A stretch of DNA of 33,416 nucleotides, from positions 1-33,416 of the forward strand of contig NZ_QJKM01000032.1 in NCBI RefSeq assembly GCF_003425685.1. Reading direction: 5' to 3'. Shown here piece by piece: positions 1 through 7,856 of this stretch. The number at the start of each line of letters is the position of its first letter. Positions within the stretch are counted from its first letter, which is position 1. The stretch comes from Rhizobium terrae. Its GTDB lineage: Bacteria > Pseudomonadota > Alphaproteobacteria > Rhizobiales > Rhizobiaceae. The notes under the pieces are model-generated. The model was not told the DNA's origin and did no database searches. It worked only from the letters and a program-made list of their open reading frames with translations. The translations under genes were made by a program, and so were the position numbers.

Positions 1-2
1 AG

Positions 3-125
3 GTCGCCGGCGACGGTCACGCCGAATTGCTCGACGACGGCGCAATCGAGATCACTTTCGCCTATCACAACGGCGACGAGGCCGTCCTCAAGGCTAAACG
101 AGAGACTTCTTCAACAGCCTGCTAG
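3..125 (+). CDS. C-terminal fragment of an unrecognised protein (5' end outside window)
   Basis: An open frame enters from the left edge and stops at TAG 123-125. It gives about 40 residues, including 'AYHNGDEAVLKAKR', and ends in 'SSTAC'. The family was not recognised. The abrupt change to oxidoreductase-like sequence right after the stop suggests that an old recombination or IS junction lies near position 126. Confidence 0.35.
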   Translation, partial: VAGDGHAELLDDGAIEITFAYHNGDEAVLKAKRETSSTAC

Positions 126-127
126 GG

Positions 128-441
128 CTGATTGGTGCTGCCACTATTACGAAAGAACGGATGTGCAGCGCATTTCGTAGCCATCCGCAAGCTGAAGTCG
201 CTGCACTGTACGGAAGTGATGCTGAACGGACCCGCCAATTTGCTGAGGATATGGAGGTACCGGCGTGGGACACGGGCCTTGATCGGTTTCTGAAGGGAAA
301 TGATCTTGATACGGTCTATATCGCATCGACAAACGATAAACATTGCAACCAGACATAGCGAGTGTGCGGCATTTGGAAATTGCTGCCTGCCGAAAGGATT
401 TCGCGGCTCTGCTGGATGCAACTGATACCAACGAGCGCTGA
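128..441 (+). pseudogene. Gfo/Idh/MocA-family oxidoreductase remnant
   Basis: Reading from CTG 128 through ATG 161 to the stop at 356-358 gives the N-terminal Rossmann part of a Gfo/Idh/MocA NAD(P)-dependent sugar or polyol oxidoreductase. It shows an 'IGAATITKERM' strand-loop, 'VAALYGSDAERTRQFAED', and the 'DLDTVYIASTNDKH' segment that normally precedes the catalytic 'EKP' region. The frame then stops. A different frame (364-441, 'HLEIAACRKDFAALL', TGA 439-441) could be the far C-terminus of the same gene, which would mean a large internal deletion. Start codon, catalytic region and most of the C-terminal domain are missing, so it is non-functional. The IS630 transposase stop codon lies immediately beyond it. 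The N-terminal assignment is fairly firm; the C-terminal part is a guess. Confidence 0.6.
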
Positions 442-1502
442 TCATGACTGATGCGCCCATTGGCGATGTCCAATTGACATGATTTTCCACGGCTGCTCGA
501 CGAGTTTGTTCCAGGCTCCGCAGCAGTGGGCGACGATATCGTCGTAGTCGTTGAAGATGCGGTTCGACAGCCAGTTGTCTCGCATGAATTGCCAGACGTT
601 CTCTACCGGGTTTAATTCCGGCGATCTCGGAGGCAGGAACAGCAAGGTCATATTGTCTGGGACCTTCAATTTTGGCGTGGTGTGCCAGCCTGCCTGGTCA
701 AGGATGAGGATTGCGTGCGAGCCATTGTCGACGGCGATGCTGATCTCGGCGAGATGCTGCTGCATGGCATCGGTATCGCAATAGGGCAGGACAAGGCCGG
801 CACCCTTTCCCTTCTTCGGGCAGATCGCACCGAAAATATAAGCCCACATCGTGCGCTGGTCGCAGGCAGTAACCGGTCTGGTGCCGCGCCGGGCCCAGCG
901 TCGCGTGATCTTGTTCTTCTGCCCTATTCTGGCTTCGTCGGCCCGCCAGAGTTCTATTGGAGTGCCCGGCGGGATGCGGCTGTGAACTTCCGCCACAGCG
1001 GCGGGGAAGCCTTTTTAAAAGCGTCCGCCTCCATCTCGTTTTGCGCATAATGGCGCGGACGGGCCGATAGTTTGGCAAAGCCGAGCGCCTTCAGTTCGCG
1101 GCCGACCGTCGTCTCGTCCATCGAGATACGGAACTCCTCGAATATCCACTGCACCAGGTCTTTGCGCCGCCAGCGCACAACACCGTGGATTGCCGGAATG
1201 GGGCCGCGTTCAACGATCTTGGCCAGCGCTTGCCGTTGAGTGTCGCTCAGTTTCGATTGGCCACCCGGCGCCTTGCCGTTGATCAAGCCATCAGGGCCGC
1301 GTGTATTGAACCGCTCGACCCAATCGCGGACGATCTGCACCGTCACGCTGCCAAGCCGGGCGGCATCCGAGCGCGAACCGCCATCGTAGATCGATGCGAG
1401 CGCCAACAGCCGCCGCGCCTGATTGGCATCCTTGGTCTGCCGAGCCAAGAGACACAGTGTAGCGCCATCAAAATCTTGCCGTAACGAAAGTGCCCAACCC
1501 AT
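442..1502 (-). CDS. IS630-family transposase (two frames, -1 frameshift)
   Basis: Two overlapping minus-strand frames make one IS630 transposase. The first (1502 to 954) begins 'MGWALSLRQDFDG', carries the N-terminal helix-turn-helix region ('GGSRSDAARLGSVTVQIVRDWVERF') and the linker up to 'RPRHYAQNE'. The second (from about 1017 to 442) carries the DDE domain: 'ELWRADEARIG' (first Asp), 'LILDQAGWH' (second Asp) and 'PPRSPELNPVENVWQ' (Glu). They join across an A-rich run at 1012-1020 (minus strand TTTTAAAAAG). A -1 slip there turns 'AFKK-A' into 'AFKKGFPAAVAEVHSR', the usual continuous IS630 sequence. IS630 elements often use programmed frameshifting, so the element may be active, although a fixed indel would look the same. 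Terminal repeats and TA target duplication were not resolved. Confidence 0.85.
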
Positions 1503-1529
1503 CGCAAACCTCCGGTTTGCAACAACGAT

Positions 1530-1631
1530 TCAGATTCGTCCGGTCTTGGGAAGCCCGACAGAGTCAACAATGATGCTCGTTGGTATGAGGCGGTGATTCT
1601 GCTGCTTCGCAACATTCCGCAAAAATAAAGT
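1530..1631 (-). pseudogene. Possible C-terminal remnant of a LacI/GalR-type regulator
   Basis: The minus strand reads 'LFLRNVAKQQNHRLIPTS' then 'IIVDSVGLPKTGRI' and a stop. A tail with 'RLIPTSIIV.(D/E)SV' is typical of the last residues of LacI/GalR-family sugar regulators. Nothing upstream continues the match, because the frame runs back into the ABC operon promoter. If real, it is the leftover of a regulator removed when the IS630 element and rearrangements arrived. The match is short and could be chance. Confidence 0.3.
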
Positions 1632-1638
1632 CACTTGC

Positions 1639-1672
1639 CAATCGATTGTATTAAGGTTTACAAACGATTGTA
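1639..1672 (+). promoter_or_regulatory. Candidate operator in the ABC importer promoter
   Basis: Two related sites lie upstream of the binding-protein gene: a perfect palindrome CAATCGATTG (1639-1648) and an interrupted palindrome TACAAACGATTGTA (1659-1672, arms TACAA/TTGTA). Both contain CGATTGTA on the same strand, 22 bp apart. This spacing, about two helix turns, suits a dimeric regulator of the LacI or GntR class. The second site ends 56 bp before the chosen ATG. No regulator gene survives next to it apart from the possible LacI-type tail. Confidence 0.4.
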
Positions 1673-1728
1673 GGATGGCACGAGAACATCCATTTGATGG
1701 GTACGATATAACGCAAAGGGGAACTAAA

Positions 1729-2811
1729 ATGCAGATCAATAGACGCAATTTCATCGCGGCACCGTTGGCACTGGGAGCATCCAGCCTGGTTTCAAAATAC
1801 GCTTCGGCGCAAGGCAAGCTGGAAGATACTCTCATTATCCGCACGGCGGGCGGCGAAGAAGAAAAACTCATGATCGAGTATTTCTTCAAACCTTTCTCGA
1901 AGGAAACCGGGGTAAACGTCATTCCCGTCTCTAGCTCGTACGGAGAGATGGTCACAAAAGTTAAGGCGATGTTCGCTGCAAAGCGGATCGAATGGGACAT
2001 CGTCCTGCACCAACAGTCGGATATCGTGCTTCCTGCCAATCAAGACATTATTGTCGATCTTGGAAAAAAGTGCGAAGCATTGCCAAATGTTGCTTCGCAG
2101 AATATTCCGGGCGCGTGCCTCCAATACGGTGTTCCCTACAATTACGCTGCACTGGTGTTGACGTACAACACAAAGCATTTTGGCGCCAATCTTCCGAAAA
2201 CCTACGCGGACTTCTGGGATGTGCAGAAATTCCCGGGTGCACGTGGTATGAACAATGACGGTTCTCCCTGGCGTAATATCATGGGAGCGCTTTTGGCAGA
2301 TGGCGTAAAGCCATCGGAACTCTTCCCACTCGATGTTGACCGGGCTTTTCGGAAGCTGAACCAGATCAAACCCCATGTTTCGGTCTGGTGGAAAGTCGGG
2401 GGCCAGGGCGTCGAGGCTTTCAAATCTGAAACGGTGGTATTCTCGCCCTTGTACACTGGGCAGTCCTTCTTCCTGAAGAGAGCGGGCCTTCCAATCGATT
2501 ATACGTGGAATGAAGGCCTGATGAACCGATCTGGATATTCTATCCTGAAAGGTGCTCCGCATCCTCGCGCTGCGGCTGCGTTCTTGAATTTCTGGCTTTC
2601 TCGTTCAGATGAGCATGGCGAATTCATGAAAAAGGCTGGCTTCCTGACCGGCTATGCGAAGGAAGTGACGCCGAAACTGTCGCCTGAAGAAGTCCATGCT
2701 CTCGGCGCCAGCGCAGCGATTCAGGATTCTCTCGTCAAATACGACTGGGATTGGCTCGAGCCGAAGAAGGCCTCGCTCATCAACGACTGGAACAGGTGGC
2801 TTGCGTCTTAA
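1729..2811 (+). CDS. ABC transporter substrate-binding protein (PotD/opine type), Tat-exported
   Basis: A periplasmic solute-binding protein of about 360 residues for an importer of the spermidine/putrescine-opine family. It begins with a twin-arginine signal ('INRRNFIAAPLALGASS') and likely cleavage after 'YASAQ'. The mature part starts 'LEDTLIIRTAGGEEEKLMIE' and has the family's cluster-D/F look ('VPYNYAALVLTYNTK', 'YADFWDVQKFPGARGM', 'SEHGEFM'-like tail). ATG 1729 is chosen over the in-frame ATG at 1675 because AAAGGGG (1714-1721) sits just upstream and the signal peptide begins there. It is the first gene of an operon continuing with ATPase, two permeases and an ammonia-lyase-like enzyme. 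The substrate is unknown; a charged amino-acid derivative would fit the last gene. Confidence 0.9.
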   Translation: MQINRRNFIAAPLALGASSLVSKYASAQGKLEDTLIIRTAGGEEEKLMIEYFFKPFSKETGVNVIPVSSSYGEMVTKVKAMFAAKRIEWDIVLHQQSDIVLPANQDIIVDLGKKCEALPNVASQNIPGACLQYGVPYNYAALVLTYNTKHFGANLPKTYADFWDVQKFPGARGMNNDGSPWRNIMGALLADGVKPSELFPLDVDRAFRKLNQIKPHVSVWWKVGGQGVEAFKSETVVFSPLYTGQSFFLKRAGLPIDYTWNEGLMNRSGYSILKGAPHPRAAAAFLNFWLSRSDEHGEFMKKAGFLTGYAKEVTPKLSPEEVHALGASAAIQDSLVKYDWDWLEPKKASLINDWNRWLAS

Positions 2812-2859
2812 TTCGTCCGTATGCATCGGCTCAAACACCAGCTTCGGGGTAAGATTACA

Positions 2860-3990
2860 GTGAATGAATCATTGCGTAAGCAAAATATAGGAAAGCCCGC
2901 CGGTCTGACCGGCATGTCCGTACTCATGCAAAATGTTTCGAAATCCTATGGAAGTTTTGAAGCAATCAAGAACGTGTCATTGGACGTAAAAGGCGGTGAG
3001 TTTATTTCGCTTCTAGGACCATCCGGTTCAGGGAAGACGACGCTGCTGATGATGTTGGCCGGCTTTGAAGTTCCCAATGGCGGATCCATAAGGATCGGCG
3101 ACCGGGACATTACCAACCTCCCGCCTAACAAGCGGGAGATTGCCATGGTCTTCCAGAAATATGCTCTTTTCCCTCATCTGAGCGTCAGGCAGAACATAGC
3201 GTTTCCGCTCGAGATGCGTGGAGTTGCGAAAGATATTCAAAGCAAAAAAATCCAGGAGGCGCTGACGCTCGTCAAGCTGAATGGATACGAAGAGCGCAAG
3301 CCGCATGAGTTGTCGGGCGGACAAGCTCAGCGTGTCGCGCTGGCACGGGCGATCGTCTTCGATCCGAGAGTCATCCTAATGGACGAACCGCTCGGCGCCT
3401 TGGACCGCAACCTGCGCCAGCACATGCAGGTCGAGCTCAAACAGCTTCAGCAGAGACTGGGTTCGACGGTCGTCTACGTTACGCACGATCAAGAAGAAGC
3501 GCTGACCATGTCAGATCGCATCGCGGTCATGGATAAAGGCCGGATTGCACAAATCGGCTCACCGCAGGATTTGTACCATCGCCCGGAAAATGTGTTCGTG
3601 GGCAAATTCATCGGCGAGATGACGCTTCTGTCAGGGACAATCAGCCATGCCGATGATGCTTCTACCATTATCGATTTGGGCGGCGGCGAGAAAATTTCCT
3701 GTCGCGCTTTCGAGCAGCGCTTCACCGTCGGCGAAAAGGCCGTGCTCGGTGTACGGCCCGAGGATCTGTCGATCTCGAGGTCTGCGCAACCCTTGAAGGA
3801 GGTTAGCGGCACGGTTGTGCACGTGCGCTATAACGGCAGTGCCAGCCTTGTTTCGCTCGAGCACACGTCGGGTGCAGTTATCCTTGTGGCGATCCCGGAG
3901 AGGGAACGAGGTACGGCGCCCCAAGTAGGCAGCACCGTCGTTATTTCAATTGATACGGGCAACATTCATCTGTTCAAGTATGAGCAGTGA
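2860..3990 (+). CDS. ABC transporter ATP-binding protein (PotA-like)
   Basis: Cytoplasmic ATPase subunit of the importer, about 376 residues from GTG 2860. It shows Walker A 'GPSGSGKT' (residues 53-60), Q-loop Q99, signature 'LSGGQAQR' (151-158), Walker B 'VILMDEP' (171-177), D-loop and H-loop H209. A C-terminal TOBE-type domain ('AVLGVRPEDLSIS', 'GTVVHVRYNGSASLVSLE') is typical of the PotA/MalK/FbpC group. GTG 2860 has CGGGGTAAG 7-15 bases upstream. An in-frame ATG at 2821 lacks a ribosome site, and ATG 2914 would remove only a short leader, so the true start is not certain. The next gene starts 9 bp after the stop. Confidence 0.9.
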   Translation: MNESLRKQNIGKPAGLTGMSVLMQNVSKSYGSFEAIKNVSLDVKGGEFISLLGPSGSGKTTLLMMLAGFEVPNGGSIRIGDRDITNLPPNKREIAMVFQKYALFPHLSVRQNIAFPLEMRGVAKDIQSKKIQEALTLVKLNGYEERKPHELSGGQAQRVALARAIVFDPRVILMDEPLGALDRNLRQHMQVELKQLQQRLGSTVVYVTHDQEEALTMSDRIAVMDKGRIAQIGSPQDLYHRPENVFVGKFIGEMTLLSGTISHADDASTIIDLGGGEKISCRAFEQRFTVGEKAVLGVRPEDLSISRSAQPLKEVSGTVVHVRYNGSASLVSLEHTSGAVILVAIPERERGTAPQVGSTVVISIDTGNIHLFKYEQ

Positions 3991-3999
3991 GGAAGCGAC

Positions 4000-4863
4000 A
4001 TGTCTTTAACGGAACTTGAAAGAGGTATGAGAGGAGAGCTTCCAAAAAGACTCTCCCTTCTTATGATAATGCCTACCGCAGCACTGTTGATCGGCGTCAT
4101 CACCTTGCCGACGCTGCTGTTGCTCGCGACAAGCTTTACCTCACCTGAACTCGGGTTTAAAAATTACTATAAAGTCAACGATCCTTTGTACATACTCGTA
4201 CTTTTTCGCACGATGATCATCGCCGGTGCGACGACGTTTCTTGCCGTATGCCTGGGCTATCCGGTTGCGGTGTTGATCGCCCGGAGTGGTAAGATCGTGG
4301 CGGCAGTCGCCATAGCGTGCGTTCTGGTGCCTTTATGGACACCTGTCTTGATCCGTTCATATGCATGGATCATTTTCTTTCAGCCGAACGGATTGGTAAA
4401 TAGGTATCTGATCGAGAGCCAACTGATAAGCAAGCCTTTGCGCATCCTGTACACGGATGCCGCAGTGGTCATCGCGCTCACGCATGTGATGCTGCCCTAC
4501 ATGGTTTTGCCGATCGCGAATTCCCTCAAGGCAATTTCGCCGGATCTGCCCAAAGCAGCGCAGAACCTCGGCGCTGGAGCGTGGTCGATATTCTGGCGGA
4601 TCACGCTGCCATTGAGCCTGCCTGGCATTTTCGCAGGTTGCCTCATGGTTTTCGTCCTCACGCTCGGCGCTTATGTGACCCCGGCGCTTCTCGGTGGTCC
4701 GTCGACGCTGATGATTTCGACCCTGATCGGGCAGCAAATAACGATCCTTCTGGACTGGCCGTTCGCGGGCGCCCTATCGCTGGTTCTCGTCGTGTTGTCG
4801 CTTGGAATAACAGCCGTCTTTCGGCGCCTTCTGAAGCTGGAAAGGGTTGTCGCATATGACTAA
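4000..4863 (+). CDS. ABC transporter permease (PotB-like)
   Basis: Inner-membrane permease of 287 residues with about six hydrophobic segments. The first is near residues 20-45 ('LLMIMPTAALLIGVITLPTLLLLATSF'-type, in shortened form). The EAA loop reads 'KAAQNLGAGAWSIFWRITLPL', as in PotB/PotH-type permeases that contact the ATPase. ATG 4000 follows GGAAG at 3991-3995. Its stop overlaps the start of the second permease by 8 bp, so the two are translationally coupled and probably form a heterodimer. Confidence 0.9.
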   Translation: MSLTELERGMRGELPKRLSLLMIMPTAALLIGVITLPTLLLLATSFTSPELGFKNYYKVNDPLYILVLFRTMIIAGATTFLAVCLGYPVAVLIARSGKIVAAVAIACVLVPLWTPVLIRSYAWIIFFQPNGLVNRYLIESQLISKPLRILYTDAAVVIALTHVMLPYMVLPIANSLKAISPDLPKAAQNLGAGAWSIFWRITLPLSLPGIFAGCLMVFVLTLGAYVTPALLGGPSTLMISTLIGQQITILLDWPFAGALSLVLVVLSLGITAVFRRLLKLERVVAYD

Positions 4864-5650
4864 TGCACGTTTAAGCCTCGGATCGTCCTGGCTTCTGTTC
4901 CCGGTTTCATGGGCAATCCTGCTGTTTCTTATATTCCCGACCGTCGTTGTTGTGGTCCTTTCCTTCAGCCCCAGTATCTTTCTTGATTTTCCGCCCAAGT
5001 CCTTGTCACTCAAGTGGTTTTACGAGCTTGCGGACGACCCGTCATGGCTGAACTCCGGGCTGTTCTCTCTCAAGATCGCCTTTCTGACAACGATTGTCTC
5101 TCTGATCGCGGGCACGGCTGCAGCAATTGCAGTGGTTAGAAGTAATCTCCCCGGAAAACAGCTGTTCATGGCATGCGTTCTGATTCCGCTGATTGTTCCG
5201 CACATCGTCGTGGCAATCGCCGTCTATCTTCAGTTCGCGCAATTGGGTCTGGTTGGAAACACATTAGGGTTTGTCCTCGTACATGCGGCTTTGACCGTAC
5301 CTTACGTCATTCTCATGGTGTCAGCCGCTCTTCAGAGATTGCCCGTCACCTATGAAATGGCCGCCTTGAATTTGGGCGCGACAAGGCAGCAGTGCTTCAG
5401 GAAGATCACCCTCCCCCTGATCACCCCTGCTGTTCTTGGATCTGGCGTTCTCGTGTTCGTGACATCCTTCGATGAGAGCGTCGTTTCCTATTTTCTGTCT
5501 GGCGTAACTCAGAAGACGATCACGAGAAGGCTTTTTGAAGAAATCGACTACAACATTTCTCCGATCATTGCGGCGGCCTCAACAGCATTCATCATTATAA
5601 CGGTCGGGCTCATGGCGATGCTGACAATCTTCCGCCGCCGTGAAAGTTAA
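4856..5650 (+). CDS. ABC transporter permease (PotC-like)
   Basis: Second inner-membrane permease, about 264 residues from ATG 4856. There are several hydrophobic segments ('WAILLFLIFPTVVVVVLSF' near the N-terminus) and an EAA motif 'MAALNLGATRQQCFRKITLP', as in PotC/PotI. ATG 4856 is preceded by AAAGGG at 4841-4846; an in-frame TTG at 4847 is possible but too close to that site. It overlaps the previous gene by 8 bp. With the binding protein, ATPase and first permease it makes a complete type I importer. The last residues 'IFRRRES' precede a short intergenic region with a perfect hairpin. Confidence 0.9.
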   Translation: MTNARLSLGSSWLLFPVSWAILLFLIFPTVVVVVLSFSPSIFLDFPPKSLSLKWFYELADDPSWLNSGLFSLKIAFLTTIVSLIAGTAAAIAVVRSNLPGKQLFMACVLIPLIVPHIVVAIAVYLQFAQLGLVGNTLGFVLVHAALTVPYVILMVSAALQRLPVTYEMAALNLGATRQQCFRKITLPLITPAVLGSGVLVFVTSFDESVVSYFLSGVTQKTITRRLFEEIDYNISPIIAAASTAFIIITVGLMAMLTIFRRRES

Positions 5651-5669
5651 TCATGATTCGTGGCGCGGC

Positions 5670-5690
5670 ATATCCAGTGTGCCTGGATAT
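5670..5690 (+). other. Perfect 8-bp inverted repeat between permease and lyase genes
   Basis: ATATCCAG - TGTGC - CTGGATAT forms a perfect 8-bp stem with a 5-nt loop, 20 bp after the permease stop and about 50 bp before the lyase-like gene. It has no T-run, so a strong intrinsic terminator is unlikely. It could be an mRNA-stabilising hairpin or an operator separating expression of transporter and enzyme. Confidence 0.45.
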
Positions 5691-5742
5691 TTGCTGTATC
5701 GCGCATTAACGCAAATCGTCCTCCAAGCCGCAACTGAGCCTC

Positions 5743-7020
5743 ATGATAATTCGTAATGTCCTCATCGTACCGGGAATATCGACATTCGTTCACTACGATA
5801 TGGCGGCGCAACGGGCCGGTGCCGTCCCGGATGGTTTTTTATATCGTGGGCAACCGGTGACGCCCGGCTTCACGAAGATCGTCCAGCCCGCGGAAATATT
5901 GTCGGTCGTTCTTGTATTGGAAGATGGATCGATCGCCCATGGGGATTGCGTCGACGTGACCGCCGGAGGGTTTGCGGGACGCGATCGGGTTTTCCTTCCC
6001 CGCGAACATCTCGAACGGGTGGAGCGGGAGCTCTGCCCGCTCCTCATCGGACGCAGTGTCGCCGAGTTTCGCAGCAACCTGAACATTCTTGACGGCGGGA
6101 GCGAGGGCGCACCCTTTCATACCGCAATCCGATACGGATTCAGTCAGGCATTGCTTCATGCCACGTCGATTGCGCATCGGGAGCAACTGGTGGAGACGAT
6201 TACTCGGGAATACGAGCTCGAGGGGGCCGAACTGCCCGCTGCGATCGTTCCCATCAAGGTTACGGTCCCCAGAGAAAATTACGATCTTCATGACAGGATG
6301 ATCCTCAAGAAAGCCGACCTTCTTCCGCATGCGGAATTCAATGACGTGGATCGGCATGTCGGTAGGGACGGCAGCATTTTCCTGAACTATGTGAGACGGC
6401 TCTCCCAGCGAGTTCAGGAAATCGGCGCTGCGGATTACAAGCCGACTTTTCATTTCGACGTCTATGGAACGTTTGCAGATGCGTTTGATTATCGCCTCGA
6501 CGAGATCGCAGCCTTTCTGGGGAAAATAGAACAAGTCGCCGCGCCTTACCCGGTGCTGATCGAAGCGCCGATCATCGCCAGGACCCAGGAAGAGCAGATA
6601 GACCTGTATGCGAAATTGACCGGGATACAGCGGGAGATGGGGATTGGTGTTAGAATCGTGGTCGATGACTGGTGCAACACGCTGGACGACATCGAACGCT
6701 TCATGTCTCGCGGAGCGGGCGACATCGTCCAGATCAAGATGCCCGACCTTGGCGGGATCGAGAACTCAATCGAGGCCGCGTTGTATTGCCGGCGCAACCA
6801 GTTCAGCTGCTACCTCGGCGGCAGCAATAATGAAACGATGCATTCCGCGAGAATATCAGCGCATATTGCGTTAGCTTGCAGCCCAGAATTCCTATCCGGG
6901 CGCCCAGGGATGGGTGGTGATGAAAGTCTCGCTTTCCTTGGCAACGAGATGAGAGTTGCGATGGCCGTCGTCGCATCCTCACGAAAAGAACGTAAGCCTG
7001 CATTCTCCAACGACCACTGA
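5743..7020 (+). CDS. Methylaspartate ammonia-lyase-like enzyme (enolase superfamily)
   Basis: A 425-residue cytoplasmic protein matching the family of 3-methylaspartate ammonia-lyase (EC 4.3.1.2), which eliminates ammonia from (2S,3S)-3-methylaspartate to give mesaconate. The catalytic plan is intact: His196 in 'LLPHAEFN', metal ligands Asp239 ('FHFDVYGTF'), Glu274 ('LIEAPI') and Asp308/309 ('IVVDDW'), general-base Lys332 and Gln330 ('VQIKMPDLGG'). These positions correspond closely to His194, Asp238, Glu273, Asp307, Gln329 and Lys331 of the Clostridium tetanomorphum enzyme. The pocket segment reads 'GGSNNETMHSAR' where the clostridial enzyme has a Thr-Cys pair ('GGTCNET'), so the substrate may be a related beta-substituted or N-substituted aspartate. 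No glutamate mutase genes are nearby. Being last in the importer operon, it probably acts on the imported compound. Start ATG 5743; the ribosome site is weak (GAGCC region). Confidence 0.85.
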   Translation: MIIRNVLIVPGISTFVHYDMAAQRAGAVPDGFLYRGQPVTPGFTKIVQPAEILSVVLVLEDGSIAHGDCVDVTAGGFAGRDRVFLPREHLERVERELCPLLIGRSVAEFRSNLNILDGGSEGAPFHTAIRYGFSQALLHATSIAHREQLVETITREYELEGAELPAAIVPIKVTVPRENYDLHDRMILKKADLLPHAEFNDVDRHVGRDGSIFLNYVRRLSQRVQEIGAADYKPTFHFDVYGTFADAFDYRLDEIAAFLGKIEQVAAPYPVLIEAPIIARTQEEQIDLYAKLTGIQREMGIGVRIVVDDWCNTLDDIERFMSRGAGDIVQIKMPDLGGIENSIEAALYCRRNQFSCYLGGSNNETMHSARISAHIALACSPEFLSGRPGMGGDESLAFLGNEMRVAMAVVASSRKERKPAFSNDH

Positions 7021-7222
7021 AATTGATAAAACTCGCCTTTCAAAAGATGCGCTGACAGCCACGCAATCAGTTCTGCCCGAGACTGCGATCCAGTTGTTCT
7101 CATCCACCTTGGAAAGGATGTATCGATGTAAACGAGTGTTCGCCGCGCCTACAGGAGTTCGACCGGCTTCTACATAGCCAGAGTTTAACTCGATATCGAT
7201 TAGAAGGAAGCCAACCAGTTCC
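7021..7222. other. Spacer between lyase-like gene and glk remnant
   Basis: No gene is supported here. Short frames on both strands lack a ribosome site and recognisable family motifs. The GAAGGAAG run at 7203-7210 is the likely ribosome site of the original glk gene. Confidence 0.4.
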
Positions 7223-7530
7223 ATGCATAGCAATTCGACTTGCGAGCCCACGTCGTTCCAGTCCTTCTCGGCGACATTGGCGGTACAAATGCTCGGTTCT
7301 CGATTTTATGCGATGCCGTTTCGGAACCAAAATTTTTTCCGAACGTGCGAACCGCTGATTACGTGAACATCGACGCCGCAATCCTTGATGTCGTAATGCG
7401 AACGATCACTGCCGCGGAATGGCCGCGCTCAACCATCTTGGCACTCGTAGGCCCCATCGACGGTGACGAGATCGAACTGACCAATTGCGACTGGGTCGTG
7501 CGCCCGAAAGCCTTAATAAGTCGGCCCTGA
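7223..7530 (+). pseudogene. glk: Truncated glucokinase (glk)
   Basis: The N-terminal third of a bacterial ROK-independent (Glk-type) glucokinase. 'VLLGDIGGTNARFSIL' is the phosphate-1 ATP-binding motif, followed by 'FPNVRTADY', 'ILALVGPIDGDEIELTNCDW' and 'VVRPKAL', which matches rhizobial Glk closely. ATG 7223, with GAAGGAAG upstream, is one base out of frame with the conserved part, so a frameshift near 7240 has also hit the N-terminus. The gene ends abruptly at about 7525, where IS5-family sequence begins. The sugar-binding and C-terminal domains are absent, so it cannot be functional. Confidence 0.85.
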
Positions 7531-7537
7531 ACAACGG

Positions 7538-7835
7538 CTAAATTATTGATCTTCTGGCGGTCGGAAGATCTGGAGAAGTATTCAATTTCACCATGAGAAC
7601 GGTGAGCGCGGCCTTGATGAAGGCACGCCAAAGGGTCAGCTTCGCCAGGATGAGGCGCAGATTGTGACCTGCGGCCACGAGCAGTGCATTGATGGCGTCG
7701 CCAACATGCCCGAGAAGGAAGTTGCGGTCCAGCCTGCCATCAGCCTTCATATGGCCGATGGTCGGCTCGATGGCCGATCGTCGTTTCAGCTCCCGTCGCA
7801 TGGTCGGCGTCAGCCCGCGCCGGCTGTCAGTACCG
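7538..7835 (-). pseudogene. IS5-family transposase, C-terminal fragment
   Basis: The minus strand gives 'RRGLTPTMRRELKRRSAIEP', then 'TIGHMKADGRLDRN', then 'NALLVAAGHNLRLILAKL'. This is the C-terminal catalytic-Glu region ('RRSAIEP.IGH.K') and tail of IS5-type transposases. The N-terminal two thirds are missing. The fragment abuts the glk break on one side and runs up to the ISL3 insertion site on the other. It is therefore probably the insertion that truncated glk and was itself later deleted. Confidence 0.75.
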
Positions 7836-7856
7836 GATCAATATTCCCCAATAGTG

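Noticed and set aside
1675..1728. Earlier ATG (1675) as start of the binding protein
   Set aside because: It would put 18 hydrophilic residues before the twin-arginine signal, it overlaps the candidate operator's edge, and it lacks a ribosome site.
6979..7251. Minus-strand frame between the lyase-like gene and glk as a regulator gene
   Set aside because: No ribosome site, no helix-turn-helix, and it overlaps the end of the lyase-like gene and the glk start.
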